From the NCBI GenBank assembly GCA_037127255.1, contig JBANSL010000017.1, positions 65,331,857 to 65,395,856 on the forward strand: a stretch of DNA of 64,000 bases. Reading direction: 5' to 3'. Positions 22,591 to 35,578 of the stretch are shown piece after piece; the stretch's first letter is position 1, and the number at the start of each line of letters is the position of its first letter. A model generated the notes under the pieces. That model made no database searches. It saw only the letters and a program-made list of their open reading frames with translations, and had not been told where the DNA came from. Source of the stretch: Persicaria tinctoria. Its lineage: Eukaryota > Streptophyta > Magnoliopsida > Caryophyllales > Polygonaceae. The translations under genes and the position numbers were made by a program.

Positions 22591-23363
22591 TGTTTCCTAT
22601 TTTAAACATATTTGTTTCCTATTTTTATACTAAAATATTATTTAATTTGATATGTTGTATGTCAATTTCTGATCTATTTTAATCGTCTACGTACATTGAA
22701 CATTCGTCAATTCTTGGCTGATTTTTTTCTTGGATATTGAAATTGTTGATTTATCATTTTTAACCGATTGCAATATTCCCCACAATGTCTACATACAACG
22801 AACATGTAATAATCAATTTGTAAATATTCGATTTCAAAAATTAATTATAAAAATCAATTAGAGCGAAATAAGTGTTTTTTTATAATTTAATTATTTTAGA
22901 CATCTTAAATGACTATCGAAAAATAAATAATATTTTAAGACTCACAAGCATTACTAATGCTTATTTTACATCTTGGACGAGGCTTCTTAGATCACTTTTC
23001 TACCGTTAAGGATTTTTTTACCATCTTACCTTTATTTTCACTATTTATTTTTCTATCTTTCTAATCATCTTTCTCATGAAAATAATCAATAAGTTATGTA
23101 CATCTACATATTTAGCTTCAAAATTATTCACACAATCATGTGCTTATGATTTTTTAATATTTGTACGGGAGCTTATATTTTACTTTTTAGATCTATGCTA
23201 ATGATAATAATTATATATTTATTTCAAATTATATTAGATGGTGTGTTTGAGTGTTATTACTACTTTACCTTATTAAATCATTTTCAAAATTTGTATCGTA
23301 TCTTTTTCCAACTAATTTATAAATTATAAAAAAATAATTTATACATATTTTTGTTGTAAACAC

Positions 23364-23364
<1 letters not shown>

Positions 23365-23450
<86 letters not shown>
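23365..23450. repeat. (TA)n microsatellite
   Basis: About 86 bp of uninterrupted TA repeats inside the Helitron. Confidence 0.97.
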
Positions 23451-23452
<2 letters not shown>

Positions 23453-23612
23453 GATGTTCAAATTAAAATGGATCAAGCTCCCGTGCCTTCAAGGCACAGG
23501 TATTACACTAGTATCCAATAAATCATTCGTCTGTTTTCTATATATAGAGAAGTTATATCGTGTACGTATAAATTATTTATTTGTTTTCTCATGATTATTC
23601 GCATGTTAATGT

Positions 23613-24897
23613 AAACATGGCCACGGGTCACGGGTCGGGTGGGTCGACCCGTGACCCGCCGGGTCGGTCACCCGTCCAGTCAATGACCCACCGGGTCAGG
23701 GTCCACGGGTCAGTTCAGGTTGAGGGTCAAGGTTAAAGTCGGGGAAAAGATAACACGTGACCCGGCGGGTCAACCCGACGGGTCCGACCCGATTCGACCC
23801 GCCGGGTCAACCCGCCATTTTAAAATATATTATTTTTGAAAATATTTTTTTTAATAAAATAAATTTATAATTATTATGTAAATTATATAAATTATTATTA
23901 GAATAATTCATAATATTACATAATGTAATATGCAATGGCAATGTGAGACTTAGCACCCCCATGCTTCTCCTTTTATAGACTTAGCACCCCCCTTTTCCTC
24001 TAGTTTTCAATGTGGGACAAGAACAAGGGTAGAAACTACACCATGTCTTCAATCTCTACCATTCGGTTTTTAATGTCAAGAAATTAACATAATAATGCAA
24101 GTAAAATAAAATACTTATGATTGATTAATGGATCAACACAACTATCAATTAAGTTAAATAGAAAGATTAATCCAACATAACTTGATATATTGTATCATGA
24201 TGTTTCATCACCATGTGTTATTCATTTCATTAAATCTTAAGAGGTAAACACTTTAATTATATTATTATATGTTACATCATATAATCCAAATACTTAAATT
24301 ACATTATATTCCACCATATAATCCAAAGACTTTAATTACATTACATTTTACATCATATACTTAAATATCAATTTCTCACATTTTCTTTCATATCTCATAT
24401 TTCTATCCCACATCGAAAGTGGGCTACATACCTCTATTTTCTCTATATATAGATCTTCATACCCTACTTGTCATTCTCACAATCCAACCTTTTTTTTTCC
24501 ACATCTAAAGTGTGATGAAATAATGGGAGTGGAATAAAGATATCTATATATATTTTTCCACATAACATGTTTTGTCAACCTTAAATCTTTCCATTTCGAA
24601 AGTGTGGTGAAAGACTTGAGTTGAGTTTTATTTTGGGTTTAAAACATTTAAAAAAAAATGGTTGACCCGGCGGGTCGACCCGCAAAACTCGTTGGGTACC
24701 CGATTTGGTGCCACGTGGACGACCCAGCAATCCGACTCGCCGACCCGCCGACTCGCCGAGTCACCCAACCCGCTGACCCGTCCCAACCCTGGGTCGGGGT
24801 TAGGGTCACCCTCCCCGGGTTGTCGACCCGGCGGGTCCGACCCGTGACCCGGCGGGTCCGACCCGTGACCCGACGGGTCCGACCCGTGGCCGTGTCT
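23613..24897. mobile_element. Non-autonomous Mutator-like TIR element with GACCCG palindromes
   Basis: The ends AAACATGGCCACGGGTC and (reverse) AGACACGGCCACGGGTC are inverted repeats. Flanks ATGTTAATGT at 23603-23612 and 24898-24907 form a perfect 10-bp duplication, in the Mutator range of 9-11. Both terminal ~200 bp consist of GACCCG/CGGGTC words that can fold on themselves; the centre is AT-rich. The centre includes a TCCCACATCGAAAGTGGG palindrome near 24407 followed by TATA-like CTATATATAG. No transposase. Confidence 0.75.
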
Positions 24898-24907
24898 ATG
24901 TTAATGT

Positions 24908-25914
24908 ATGTTTATTCATTTGAACAAAAAATGTAAAACGTATAAATTTCATTATAACGAATAATGGCCTAATAGCAGGGACAAAACTAGGGGCGGGCTA
25001 AGGTACGCTACATCCCACCCCATTTTTAAAAAATAAAATAATAGGTAAAAAAATTAAGGAAAATTAATTAAATTTATTTATTTATTAATTAAATTAAGAG
25101 TTTTGTTAATAAAAATTATGTGTATATGAGAAAAATTTATCCTATTTAGCATATCTGAATTTTAATTTTTGATTTCGTGCCTACCTAATAGCATTGAATA
25201 ATTTCATTCCAACAAATAATTAATCACCCAGTACCATCGAATAATCACGTGTTACTTTTAATCTCATCGATCCGTTAATCTTATTAATTCAATAACCCTG
25301 ATTTGTTAACATGATTGATATAAGAACTATTTACATATAATCTATTATAAAAAAAATTTAAGTTCCTTCGTTATATAACTAGAAGATGCCCACTTGCATA
25401 TTCTTAGATTAGTTGGTTGCTATCCATTAAGTGGGACATATTGTTATGAAAATAAAATAAAGTCACCATACACCCTAAATTTCAACATTTCCTAATTGTC
25501 TAGAATTTTTGTCAACTTTATTGTTTTGTTTTGTTGCAAGTAGACTAACCAATATTAAGTTGTTGACTCGCTTCCTATTATAGTACTACTACTTTTTTAA
25601 GTGGAAGAAACGATTTATCGAACACTACACTTGTAATTTTCCACATTTATTATCTTCTCTCTCTTTTTTTTTTTTGATTAGGATCTTCTCTCTTTTATGG
25701 GCAAAGAAATTCAATCATCGCCCACAAAATAAGAAAATTTGTTGTTTTCAACTCCATTATAGGAAATTCTAGATCTCTAGGAGTTTCACTTATAGTAGTT
25801 CGTTTTTCAATATATGCTTAATTAGTTACTTTTTGTTTAGTTGTATGTTTTGCTTCAATGGTTACCAAGTTTGCTAGGCTCTAGACGTTTGATATCTTTC
25901 AATTTGTTAATGTG
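24908..25914. other. AT-rich intergenic DNA with an old repeat scrap
   Basis: No gene. 24975-25150 (ACTAGGGGCGGGCTAAGG, then AT-rich with AGAGTTTTGTTAAT) is related to 39410-39580, so both derive from one unnamed repeat family. Confidence 0.4.
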
Positions 25915-26395
25915 GGCGTTCCCTATATACACCGTAAATTAACGTTCAATCCAACGTTGTAATAACGTTTAATCCGACATTGTAACAACGTCTAATACAA
26001 CGGTGTTAATTGTGTACTAATTTCACTTATCGGATGTTATAACAACGTTGAATTAGACGTTGTTACAACATCAAATTAAACGTTGCTAATACGGATCGGA
26101 TCAAGCCTAATATAAGATATTAAAAAAAAAATTGAAATTGACTTACAATGTCCAAAAGGACGTTGTGTGTGTATTTTTTTTTGTGAGTGTGGGTGGGTGG
26201 GTGTGAATTTTTTTTTTACCCTAGCAACGCGTCGGATCCGAAGTTGTTAGCCCGGTTCGGCCCGATCCGATCCTTCACTTCACATATTACAACGTTAGAT
26301 CCGGCGTTGTAATATAATTAATGCTACAACGTCGAATCCGACGTTGATCATTAGCATCTCTAATCCGTAGATTTGTGGTGTATATAGAGACACCC
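25915..26395. mobile_element. TIR element with GGGTGT..CTATATACACC ends (481 bp)
   Basis: Left end GGCGTTCCCTATATACACC and right end (reversed) GGGTGTCTCTATATACACC form inverted repeats. TTAATGTG occurs at 25907-25914 and 26396-26403. The interior holds many AACGTT-type words in loose repeats on both sides. The end sequence resembles plant Mutator-like MITEs, but the 8-bp duplication leaves the superfamily open. A related element lies at 58145-58304. Confidence 0.7.
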
Positions 26396-26403
26396 TTAAT
26401 GTG

Positions 26404-27398
26404 TCTTGAATCATCATTGACTGGCAACGCATCGGGGTATCCAGGGGACGGAGCCCTCAGGCGGTGGTCTCGCTGCCCATGGACATTGTCTATTTAGGGA
26501 TTCATGAGTCTCTTCATATACTCATGAAACGCCGACCTTGTAACCCTAATCTGTTTTGCTTCCTCTAATACAAATCTGGTTCTCTGCCCATTGACGTAGG
26601 TAACGCATTGTTGCCGAGCCACGTAAATCTTTGTGTTTTTCTTCGCTATTATCATTCTCGTTATAATACAATTTTTATAAAATATTTGAAAATCACGTCT
26701 TTTTCCTATGCATAAAAAAATAAACGGGCTTTTCAGACAAATTTTTAATCGATCTATAGCGCGCATCTTTGTAACCCCGAGCATGTGACCCAACCAGCGA
26801 GAGTCATGCATCAAGTAAATCGACTTGCACCGACTGGCTAGACAGACCCAATAGTAAGAAGTATGGTGAAACTTTATTATTTCACCAAGAGAAATGACGT
26901 AGATAGAGATCGAATCCGAAACCTCTCGTTAACCTCACTCACTCATTACCATTGAGCCACCCATCAACAATCATAATATAATCATAATATGACTTTAATA
27001 CTAATAACTAACATGAATTAGACACGAGGTAGAAAATGTATAGATTCAAAAGAAAAAGTATAGTGAAGAAAAGTAGGGAAGATCACAAATTTACAAAAAA
27101 GTTGATTAGAGAAAATAAAATAAGAAAAAGAGAGTCACTTTACCTTTTGGTGTTAACGAAAAAGAGTCAGTTTAAGTCCAATTTAGTGGGTGTGATTAAG
27201 TCATGAGTTCATGCCCTACCATGTATTTTTAATTAATTAATGGACACTTTTATTTCGTTTTCACACTTCTTTCATGCATGCTACACTACGTTCATCGTTG
27301 ATTAATTACTCATTTCGGCTGGCTATTCCAATCATGAAAACTTAACAACTTTGAGGGACCATTTTATGGAGTACTCTTTTAGACTATCTCTAATAGTT
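26404..27398. other. Degraded LTR and tRNA-like scraps
   Basis: 26587-26640 reads like a plant LTR R/U5 segment (CATTGACGTAGGTAACGCAT, then CCGAGCCACGTAAATCTTTG). 26893-26957 is tRNA-like on the minus strand (TGGCTCAATGG and GGATTCGATC), as in SINE heads. No gene. Confidence 0.35.
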
Positions 27399-27407
27399 TT
27401 TTTTATT

Positions 27408-28901
27408 GAGGAAATTGGGTGTAGTATACCCTTTTCAAGTTTTTTTAACTAATTGTACTTCCTCAATTTTGTTTTTGGTAATTGTATTTTTTTAAGGGTG
27501 GATATTACATATTTACCCTTACAATTAATTTTTACCTTTTCCAATTTTTATCCCTTTTTAAAATATTGATAAGGAAGATATTGTTAACAAATCAGATTTT
27601 ATCCTTTTTTTTTATCATTTTTAAAAAAGATTGATGGATGGAGATATTTTAACAAGCTTTATCTTTTTTAAAACTACTTAGTTAGATTACTGCAGACGTA
27701 TTATCAACAGATAATTTTCTAGGGTACAACTTCAACAATTTTCTAGGTTACAGGTAACATTACCCTTCAAATTATTTGATTACAATCGCGTATCGATCCA
27801 TTCATGTAATACGATAATATTCATGTAATACAATGTCATGAGTTACTTACAAGAAATCACACTCCTGTAATACAATAATATTCATGTAATCAATTCATGT
27901 AATCAATTCTTGTAATGAATGAACTCTTCTACTCATTACTATACCCACATTTGTCTTGTAGAGTTGTATCACAAGAAATCACTATAACTCACTAAAGTAG
28001 CATACAATTCCTGTAAATTACTGATTTATTATAATGAACGAATTCTTGTACCCATTACTATAACCAACTACAATAGCATACAATTATTGTAATAAATGAT
28101 TTCATGTAATGACCCAATTCCTGTAATGAGTGAAATCTTCTCACCAATACTATACCCACATTTGTCTTGTAGAGTTGTATTACAAGAAATCACTATAACC
28201 AACTAAAGTAGCATACAATTCTTGTTATTAATAATTTACTGTAATATATGAACGAATTCTTGTACCCATTACTATAACAAACTACAATATCATACAATTA
28301 TTGTAATGAATGATTTCCTATAATGACTGAATCCTGGTAAACACGGGTATCAAATAATTAGCATACAATTATTGTAAAAATAGATAATGGTTATTGTAAC
28401 CTAGATTATTGTCCCTAACTAACAATAAGTGAAGACAATAACCGCAGATAAGATATCTATTCCCTAAAGCTTCCATCGACCCTACATCTTCGCTCTTTCA
28501 TCTACTCCGCATTGTCGTTCTTTTTTGAAAATCACAAACGTTGATGACGAGTTTTGGCGTCTGTGTCGGGCGCCTAACTCCCGTAGTTGAATTAGGGTTC
28601 TCAAATTAGAGTTTACTATACCATGGAAGGTACAGTAACAATCACATAAACATATAAATCAAATTTACCAACCTTCAATGTCTTCGCAATCACCGTACTT
28701 CAAGGAAGATGCAATAGGATGAGCGTCGCTTATTGGAAGAGAGGAAAGGAAAATACGAGCGTTGATGGAAACCGATTGAGCGTCAATGGATTTATTAGTT
28801 ACAATCAAATCAAGGGCAAATCTGTCATAATAAAAACAAAATCTTCAAGGGTACATTTACCAAATAAAAACATGAATTGGGTATAACTACCCAATTTCGC
28901 C
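27408..28901. mobile_element. Long-TIR Mutator-like element, non-autonomous (1.49 kb)
   Basis: The left end GAGGAAATTGGGTGTAG and the right end (reversed) GGCGAAATTGGGTAGTTATA start inverted repeats that can be followed for about 80-100 bp. TTTTTTATT at 27399-27407 and 28902-28910 is a 9-bp duplication. There is no transposase. The right half (28440-28800) has more complex, GC-richer sequence, including an ATG context and a TTTACCAACC motif on +. It could be a captured host gene piece. Confidence 0.75.
27913..28335. repeat. Two-copy 211-bp tandem repeat in the Mutator-like element
   Basis: The block with ATACCCACATTTGTCTTGTA recurs 211 bp later (27941 and 28152). Both copies are full of shorter TGTAAT / ATTACA words. 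Confidence 0.75.
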
Positions 28902-28972
28902 TTTTTTATTTTAGAATTTTGAAAAATATCAAAAGACTAAAAAATAAAAAATAAAAAAATATCGACTTAGAG

Positions 28973-29281
28973 ATGGGGAATCTTAGCCCCCTAACCGGAG
29001 CGAGCATCATCGGCGACGTCCCCAACGTTGGTGCCAACATCATTGGCGTCTCCGACATTGGCGTCAACATCCCCGAGTCGGCATCAACATCGTCGATGTC
29101 CCCGGCATCGGCGTCAGCATCGTCGATGTCCCCGGCATCGGCGTCAGCATCGTCAACGTCCCCGATGTTGGCGTCAGCATCGTCGACATCTTTGATGTCG
29201 ACGTCAGCATTGTTGGTGTCATTGTTAGCAACTTTTCTGGTATCCGATGTACATATTGGTGGACAAAATCCTAATAATTAA
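28973..29281 (+). pseudogene. Peroxidase C-terminal scrap fused to a minisatellite
   Basis: The open frame starts [11 protein letters not shown], matching the [11 protein letters not shown] near the C terminus of both peroxidases here. It then passes straight into a Ser/Ala-rich repeat (SASASSMSPA) encoded by a roughly 30-bp minisatellite. Only about 11 codons of peroxidase remain, and on the opposite strand from the two genes. It is probably a leftover of the peroxidase duplication; a protein product is unlikely. Confidence 0.5.
29076..29225 (+). repeat. 30-bp minisatellite
   Basis: About five imperfect copies of a unit containing TCGTCGATGTCCCCGGCATC followed by GGCGTCAGCA. The first units are nearly perfect and the last ones diverged. 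Confidence 0.85.
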
Positions 29282-29769
29282 AGACGGAAATTTGGTGGAT
29301 ATTTTTGCTAATATGTACATATTTTTTGAGTGTCGGTACATGAATATTCAACAAACACTCAATATATCCCATTGACAAATAATCTTTAACATGATAGTTC
29401 TTTCGTGCGATTTCACCAAGAACCTAGCATTTCTTGGAAGAAACGTCTCCAAAAAACACATAGAGTTACTCTTGATTTTGGTAAATAGAGAGCAACCATT
29501 TGGAAGGCGAAACGAAAACGTACTGATACCACCCTGAGATTCTTTCCGGCTCAACCATCCCGGCATGGGTGCTCGCGTTCACTTGGTAGACTATACAGTT
29601 TACTAGAAATCAACACCTACTTAGACAAGTACATATCCCGCAATCGTGCGTGACTAAAGAGATTGTCTTGACTCATAAGAATAATTGGGAAAAACATTAC
29701 TTAAATGAGTATGACACCCCATCGACCTCTGTTTGTCTACAAAACATACTAAGCAAAAAGTAATCAAAT
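29282..29769. other. Intergenic, nothing recognised
   Basis: Possibly the degraded 5' part of the LINE fragment that follows. Confidence 0.35.
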
Positions 29770-30272
29770 GGTGAAAACCCGTGCATGTGGGCACGTTTAA
29801 ATTAAATTTTGATGGACCAATCGATGTAAACTCTAAAAGTACAACTAGAGTAGTAATACATGATTGGGAAGGACGGTCCATCTACATTGGATGCAATAAA
29901 CTTGGACGTCAAACGACCCTTAAAACAGAGGCCCTCACCTTGAAGCAAGGTATACTGCAATTGTCACACCTCCAAATCAACAAAGTTATAATAGAAGGAG
30001 ATTTCCTAATAGTAATGAATCATTTGGGATACAATATGGCTTGTCCCCGGAAAGTTGAACTATATTATCCGACATAAAAATATTGTTGTCAACTATGAAA
30101 AAAAGTATTCTTCTTTTACATACTCCATAATGACAATAAAGTAACTGATAAAGTTACACATCTTAGCCACTCTGTGGTGGGTATTGACATTTACAACAAT
30201 TCTGATTTCCTTAACCTCAAGAATAACATCGGGTAGATTGTGCTCCCGAATCTTTTCCTAATAAAAAAAATA
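29770..30272 (+). pseudogene. LINE 3' fragment with RNase H domain
   Basis: FKLNFDGPIDVNSKS gives the first RNase H Asp block (LNFDG). TEALTLKQGI holds the Glu and INKVIIEGDFLIVMNHL the next Asp. A further part (DKVTHLSHS) follows in a broken frame, then CTTTTCCTAATAAAAA, an A-rich 3' end. It is related to the minus-strand LINE at 39637. 5'-truncated and dead. Confidence 0.7.
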
Positions 30273-31290
30273 TAAAAATAAATAAATTGGAAGCTAGTAT
30301 TTGTTGAGCACGCCATGAATTCATTCCCAAAACAAGTAACAAAACGTTAATGTTGAGAAATGGCCTAAGCTAGAGACGCCATGAAATGGGCGGCCTTGTA
30401 TGTTAGCCTGACGTCTGACATTGGACCACTGACATTCTTCGCACAACCTCGCCATTCTCCTAATTCCATTCAAAACGTTAATGTTGACCACAATATTGTT
30501 AAAATTTCTATAAGTTTTAAAAATAGAAAAATGATTTCGATTCTTTTTTGGTAAATAATTAACCTTTGATAAAAATTCAGAAAGGTCTATAATTATATTT
30601 AAGTTATATGATTAATAGATAACCGAAATTTTCAAAAAATCAAAAACATTTTTATAAACATTTTCAAACAAAATTAGGATAATAATTCTAGGCTATATTT
30701 ATTTATTTTTTAAAAAATAAATAAAACGATTCCTAAAATGTAATCGAGCCTTTAAATTCATATTTTAAACATATTTATAATCAAATTTATGTTTAAAATA
30801 TTAAAATATAATATATTTATTGATAACTTAATGAAAATAGATAAAGGGTTGTGATTTGTAAATAAAAATCATTTAAATGGTGATTTTATGTAATTTTGAA
30901 TGTAAAGAGGTGATTAAGTGAAAAACTCTATATGTAAGGGGTGATTTTCGGTGAATTTTCCTTTCAAAAAACTCATGCGTGGGATCTTACACGTACCTTT
31001 TTACCGATCCAATTTAAAATCTCGATTTTAACAACATTGGTTAACCATAAGCAAAATCCTAAGAGGCATTAGGATGTGCTTACTTCATTTGGTACAATTT
31101 GCAACGTCTCTAATCAACAAACACTCCGAACAAATTCATTTCTATTAATATAAATTTCATACATGAAGAATGATTGAAATTGCAATACATAAATCAATTC
31201 AACCTCCATCATCAGCTTTGCCGATCACATAATTTAAGCTCTTATTCCTATCCCAAAATCAATCCTTCAAAAGCAATTTGCGAAAGTTAG
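30273..31290. other. AT-rich 3' flank of peroxidase copy 2
   Basis: No gene. Poly-T and A-rich tracts only. Confidence 0.5.
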
Positions 31291-32403
<1,113 letters not shown>

Positions 32404-32508
32404 GGATTTTGATGTCGAATCCATCAATTGGGATTTCTTTAGGCGATGAAGGAGGGTTTTGTAAGTGAGGGTGTGGGATGGATTGAAACAACACTGGAGA
32501 ATGGCATG

Positions 32509-32516
32509 TATTTATA
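32509..32516 (-). promoter_or_regulatory. TATA box of peroxidase copy 2
   Basis: TATAAATA on the minus strand in the same conserved block (GGCATGTATTTATACATGCC on +) as copy 1. Confidence 0.7.
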
Positions 32517-32655
32517 CATGCCACTGAACCCACAAAGGTCTTCTTTTGTTGAACCGTTCATACTGTATATATTAATTAATTGTCAATTTTTTCGGTTGGA
32601 ATTTTTTTAAAAACAAAATTGGGTTGGCATAACATTGTATACGCGGTTGGATCGC

Positions 32656-32661
32656 GGTCAA
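32656..32661 (-). promoter_or_regulatory. W-box in the conserved promoter block of copy 2
   Basis: TTGACC on the minus strand, in a block shared with copy 1. Similarity to copy 1 extends to about 32720. Confidence 0.4.
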
Positions 32662-32879
32662 CTATGCGATTAAATAAACTACGGGAGGGAATATTGAAGT
32701 GAGAGTGTGAACTATATGAAATAAAATGTAATTCTCCACGAATTAAGGGGATCTACAATTCATATCATCAAGTTATTAATTCATTCATGCAAATACATAA
32801 TTGATTACGAGCGTTGTCAAGTAAGATCAATAGGATTCTTATCCTAAAACTAATTAATCAAAGGTGAAATAAGCAAATG

Positions 32880-33075
32880 TATAGGAAGTGTATGAGGGTA
32901 TTTTGGTAAATTGCTTTAATTGTGTATAAATACCCGATTATCAGCAATTGAAAGAACAAGTTGGAACAATCAGAAATTCTGTTACAACAACCTCTTCTTC
33001 CTTCTTTGTTCTTCTAAAATTCATCAATGGAGGTCTCCTTCTAGGCACTTCGAACAATCGTTCAAGTGTTTTTCA
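32880..33075 (+). repeat. 5' LTR of Copia 1
   Basis: Begins TATAGGAAGTG and ends TTTTTCA, so it is a TA...CA LTR instead of TG...CA. TATA-like TGTATAAATACC near 32922. Confidence 0.9.
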
Positions 33076-33148
33076 TGGTATCAAAGCGCACGGGAGAGTG
33101 ATCCTTGGCGCATCAGCAATCGAAGAGGAACAGCAAAGCTTGGTAGCA

Positions 33149-34297
33149 ATGGAAGAAGTCAGAGATCCGATTCCTGGAGAAACAGGAAATGGCGTCGGAA
33201 GCAACAATATGAATGATCCGCTAGGTCTGGCTAACTTCGATCATCCTGGAGCAAAGCTCGTCGCTACTTCGTTCAATGGATCCAACTTTCTGAGTTGGAG
33301 CAGGGGAGTAAAAATGGCATTAGGAGCCAAATTCAAGGTCGTGTTCATCGATGGAAGTTCTCTGGAAGAAAATGTGACGCCGGAGGATCTTCCAAGGTGG
33401 AAGAGATGCGATTATATGGTTCAATGCTGGATATTAAACTCCATGACTAATGAGATCTCAGAGGGATTCATGTACACAGATTCGGCAAAGGAGCTTTGGG
33501 ATGAATTGATGGAGAGATAGGCTCAGACGAATGGTCCGCTTGAGTATCAGCTAAAGAAAAGTTTGAGCAATCTTGAACAGGGAACGATGTCTGTTGGAGA
33601 TTACTTTGGGAAATTAAATAAATTGTGGAACTAGATTTTGAGCTTGGAAGGAGTTACAAGATGCACATGTGGTGCAATCGGAAATTGTACTTGTGATATG
33701 GTCAAGAAATTGGCAGAGATTGAAAACAAGAATAAGTTGCTTCAATTCCTCATGAGATTGAATGACACATATGATAGTGTCAGGAACCAGATTCTTGCTA
33801 TGGAGAAAATGTCAACAGTCAACAAGGCATATTCTCTAGTGTATCAAGTCGAAACCGCAGGTGGAGAGAACAAATCCACAGGTTCACAGGACATCAATGC
33901 TTTCTCGATGAATAAATCATCTAGCTCCAAGAAACAGCCTAAGAAAGACAATGCAGACAAGCTATGCAGTCACTGTGGGATGCAAGGTCATACAGTGGAT
34001 GGTTGCTTCAAAATCATAGGGTATCTCGATTGGTTTAAGGATCCCAAAGGAAAGAAGGCCATGAAAACTGCAGCAGTTGTATCAGGGATGTTTGAGTCTC
34101 CTCTAGATGTTGATGTGTTTGCAGATCAGGGATTTGAGATTGATTTGATCATAGCAAACGACATATATCAGCAAGTCTTGAAGGCTATGAAAGGGAAGGC
34201 TCATTTAGCATCCACCAACAGTGCAGGTATAATCTCTGCTATGAATTCCTTTAGGAGTAGTAAAGATTATGATTTGTCTTGGATAATTGACTCATGA
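33149..34297 (+). pseudogene. Copia 1 gag with zinc knuckle
   Basis: The start at 33149 (MEEVRDPIPG) matches the start of the second Copia element. The UBN2-type gag core is followed by a CCHC knuckle, CSHCGMQGHTVDGC, at about 33967-34008. In-frame stops occur at 33518-33520 (TAG) and 33632-33634 (TAG). A TGA at 34295-34297 falls at the protease active site, straight after WIIDS where Gly of D-S/T-G is expected. Gag packages element RNA into particles in the cytoplasm; this copy cannot. Confidence 0.85.
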
Positions 34298-35578
34298 GCT
34301 TCAGATCATATGACCTTTAATGATAAGTTCTTAAGGTCTAGACGCAAGCTTAATAGACCTGTGAGTATTTGTCTGCCTGATGGTACCATTAAGAAGGTCC
34401 AAGAAGTAGGGGATATTGAACTGATATCAGGTCTTAAGTTGCAAGATGTGTTCTATGTTCCTGAATTTAAAGCCAATTTGCTATCAGTAGGGAAACTGAT
34501 TGACCACACAAGTGTTGATGTGAAGTTCACAAAGTCTAAATGCTTCTTTCAGGCCCCTGATGATGGTCAGAATTTTTTGATAGCTGAGAGAATTCCAGGA
34601 CAGTTGTACAGGGCTCAGTTACAATTGCTTGGAGGATTTGGAAGCCGGAGCAATGCTGTGAAGAAATTTCAAGATAATGCATTGTTTTGTAATAAAGTCA
34701 GCCATGTGTAGCTTTTACATGACAGGCTAGGACACATTTCCATTTCCAAGTTAAGACATGTGGTTGGGACCACTGTGCCAAATGGTGAAACCTTGTTTTG
34801 TGAAACATGTGTGATGGCAAAAATGCATCCATTTCCTTTTGATAACAGTACTGATATTGCTACAAAGAAATTTGAATTGATCCATGTGGACCTTTGGGGA
34901 CCATATAGAACTCCTAGCTATAATGGGGCCAAGTATTTTGTCACTCTGGTTGATGATTTCAGTAGAGGAGTATGGGTTTTCTTATTACCTGACAAACTAC
35001 AAGTTAGCAAAGTGGTGTGTGATTTCATTACCATGGTTGAAATGCAGTTTGAAGCTATTGTCAAAGTCATTAGAAGTGACAATGGCACTGAGTTCTTTGG
35101 GTGCAAAGAATTCTTTGTCAAGAAAGGTATTGTACACCAGTTGGTTGTGCCTTTTGTTCCCCAACAGAATGGAAGGGTGGAACGAAAACACAGACATCTC
35201 CTCAAGACAGCTAGAGCCATTAGATTGAGAGCTCATTTGCCAATTGGTTTCTGGGGTGACTGTGTGCTAGCAGTTGCACATCTCATCAACCTGATGCCTT
35301 CTGCAGTTCTCAAATGGTCAACACCCTTTGAAAGATTGTATGGTCTGCCCCCTAACTATGATACACTAAGAGTGGTTGGTTTTTTATGCTTTGCTCTCAT
35401 TAAGGGGCATAGCAAGGATAAACTAGCACCTAAAGCAAGGAGATGTGTTTTCTTGGGATATCCGAGAGGTCAAAAAGCCTACAAGGTCTATGATCTTAAG
35501 GAAAAGAAAGTTGTGATCAGTAGGGATGTGGTCTTCTGTGATTCCACTTTTCCCTTTGCTCCTTCCGCTACAACTTAG
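34298..35578 (+). pseudogene. Copia 1 protease end and integrase
   Basis: Same frame as gag. The GAG-pre-integrase HHCC motif (LLHDRLGHIS ... CETCVMAKMH) is split by a TAG at 34709-34711. The integrase core shows the acidic triad in VDLWGPY, IRSDNGTEFF and PQQNGRVERKHRHL, followed by FLGYPRGQKAYKVYDL. It ends at a TAG at 35576-35578. Integrase joins element cDNA to host DNA. Confidence 0.85.

Larger units (their letters stand above)
21774..23511 (+). mobile_element. Non-autonomous Helitron (1.74 kb)
   Basis: It begins TCTATCTATTAATATTAC after an A and ends with a GC-rich hairpin (GTGCC..TTCAA..GGCAC, about 23480-23500), a 7-base spacer TATTACA and CTAG, followed by T. TC start, CTRR end, subterminal hairpin and insertion between A and T are the Helitron hallmarks. 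No Rep/helicase gene is present, so it depends on proteins made elsewhere. Its 5' part is repeated in tandem, and a long TA microsatellite precedes the 3' end. Confidence 0.8.

Noticed and set aside
24658..24936. Open frames rich in Arg, Pro and Thr
   Set aside because: They are translations of the GACCCG-type words at the end of a Mutator-like element.
34918..35236. Antisense frames opposite the Copia 1 integrase
   Set aside because: Shadow frames of a coding region, without own support.
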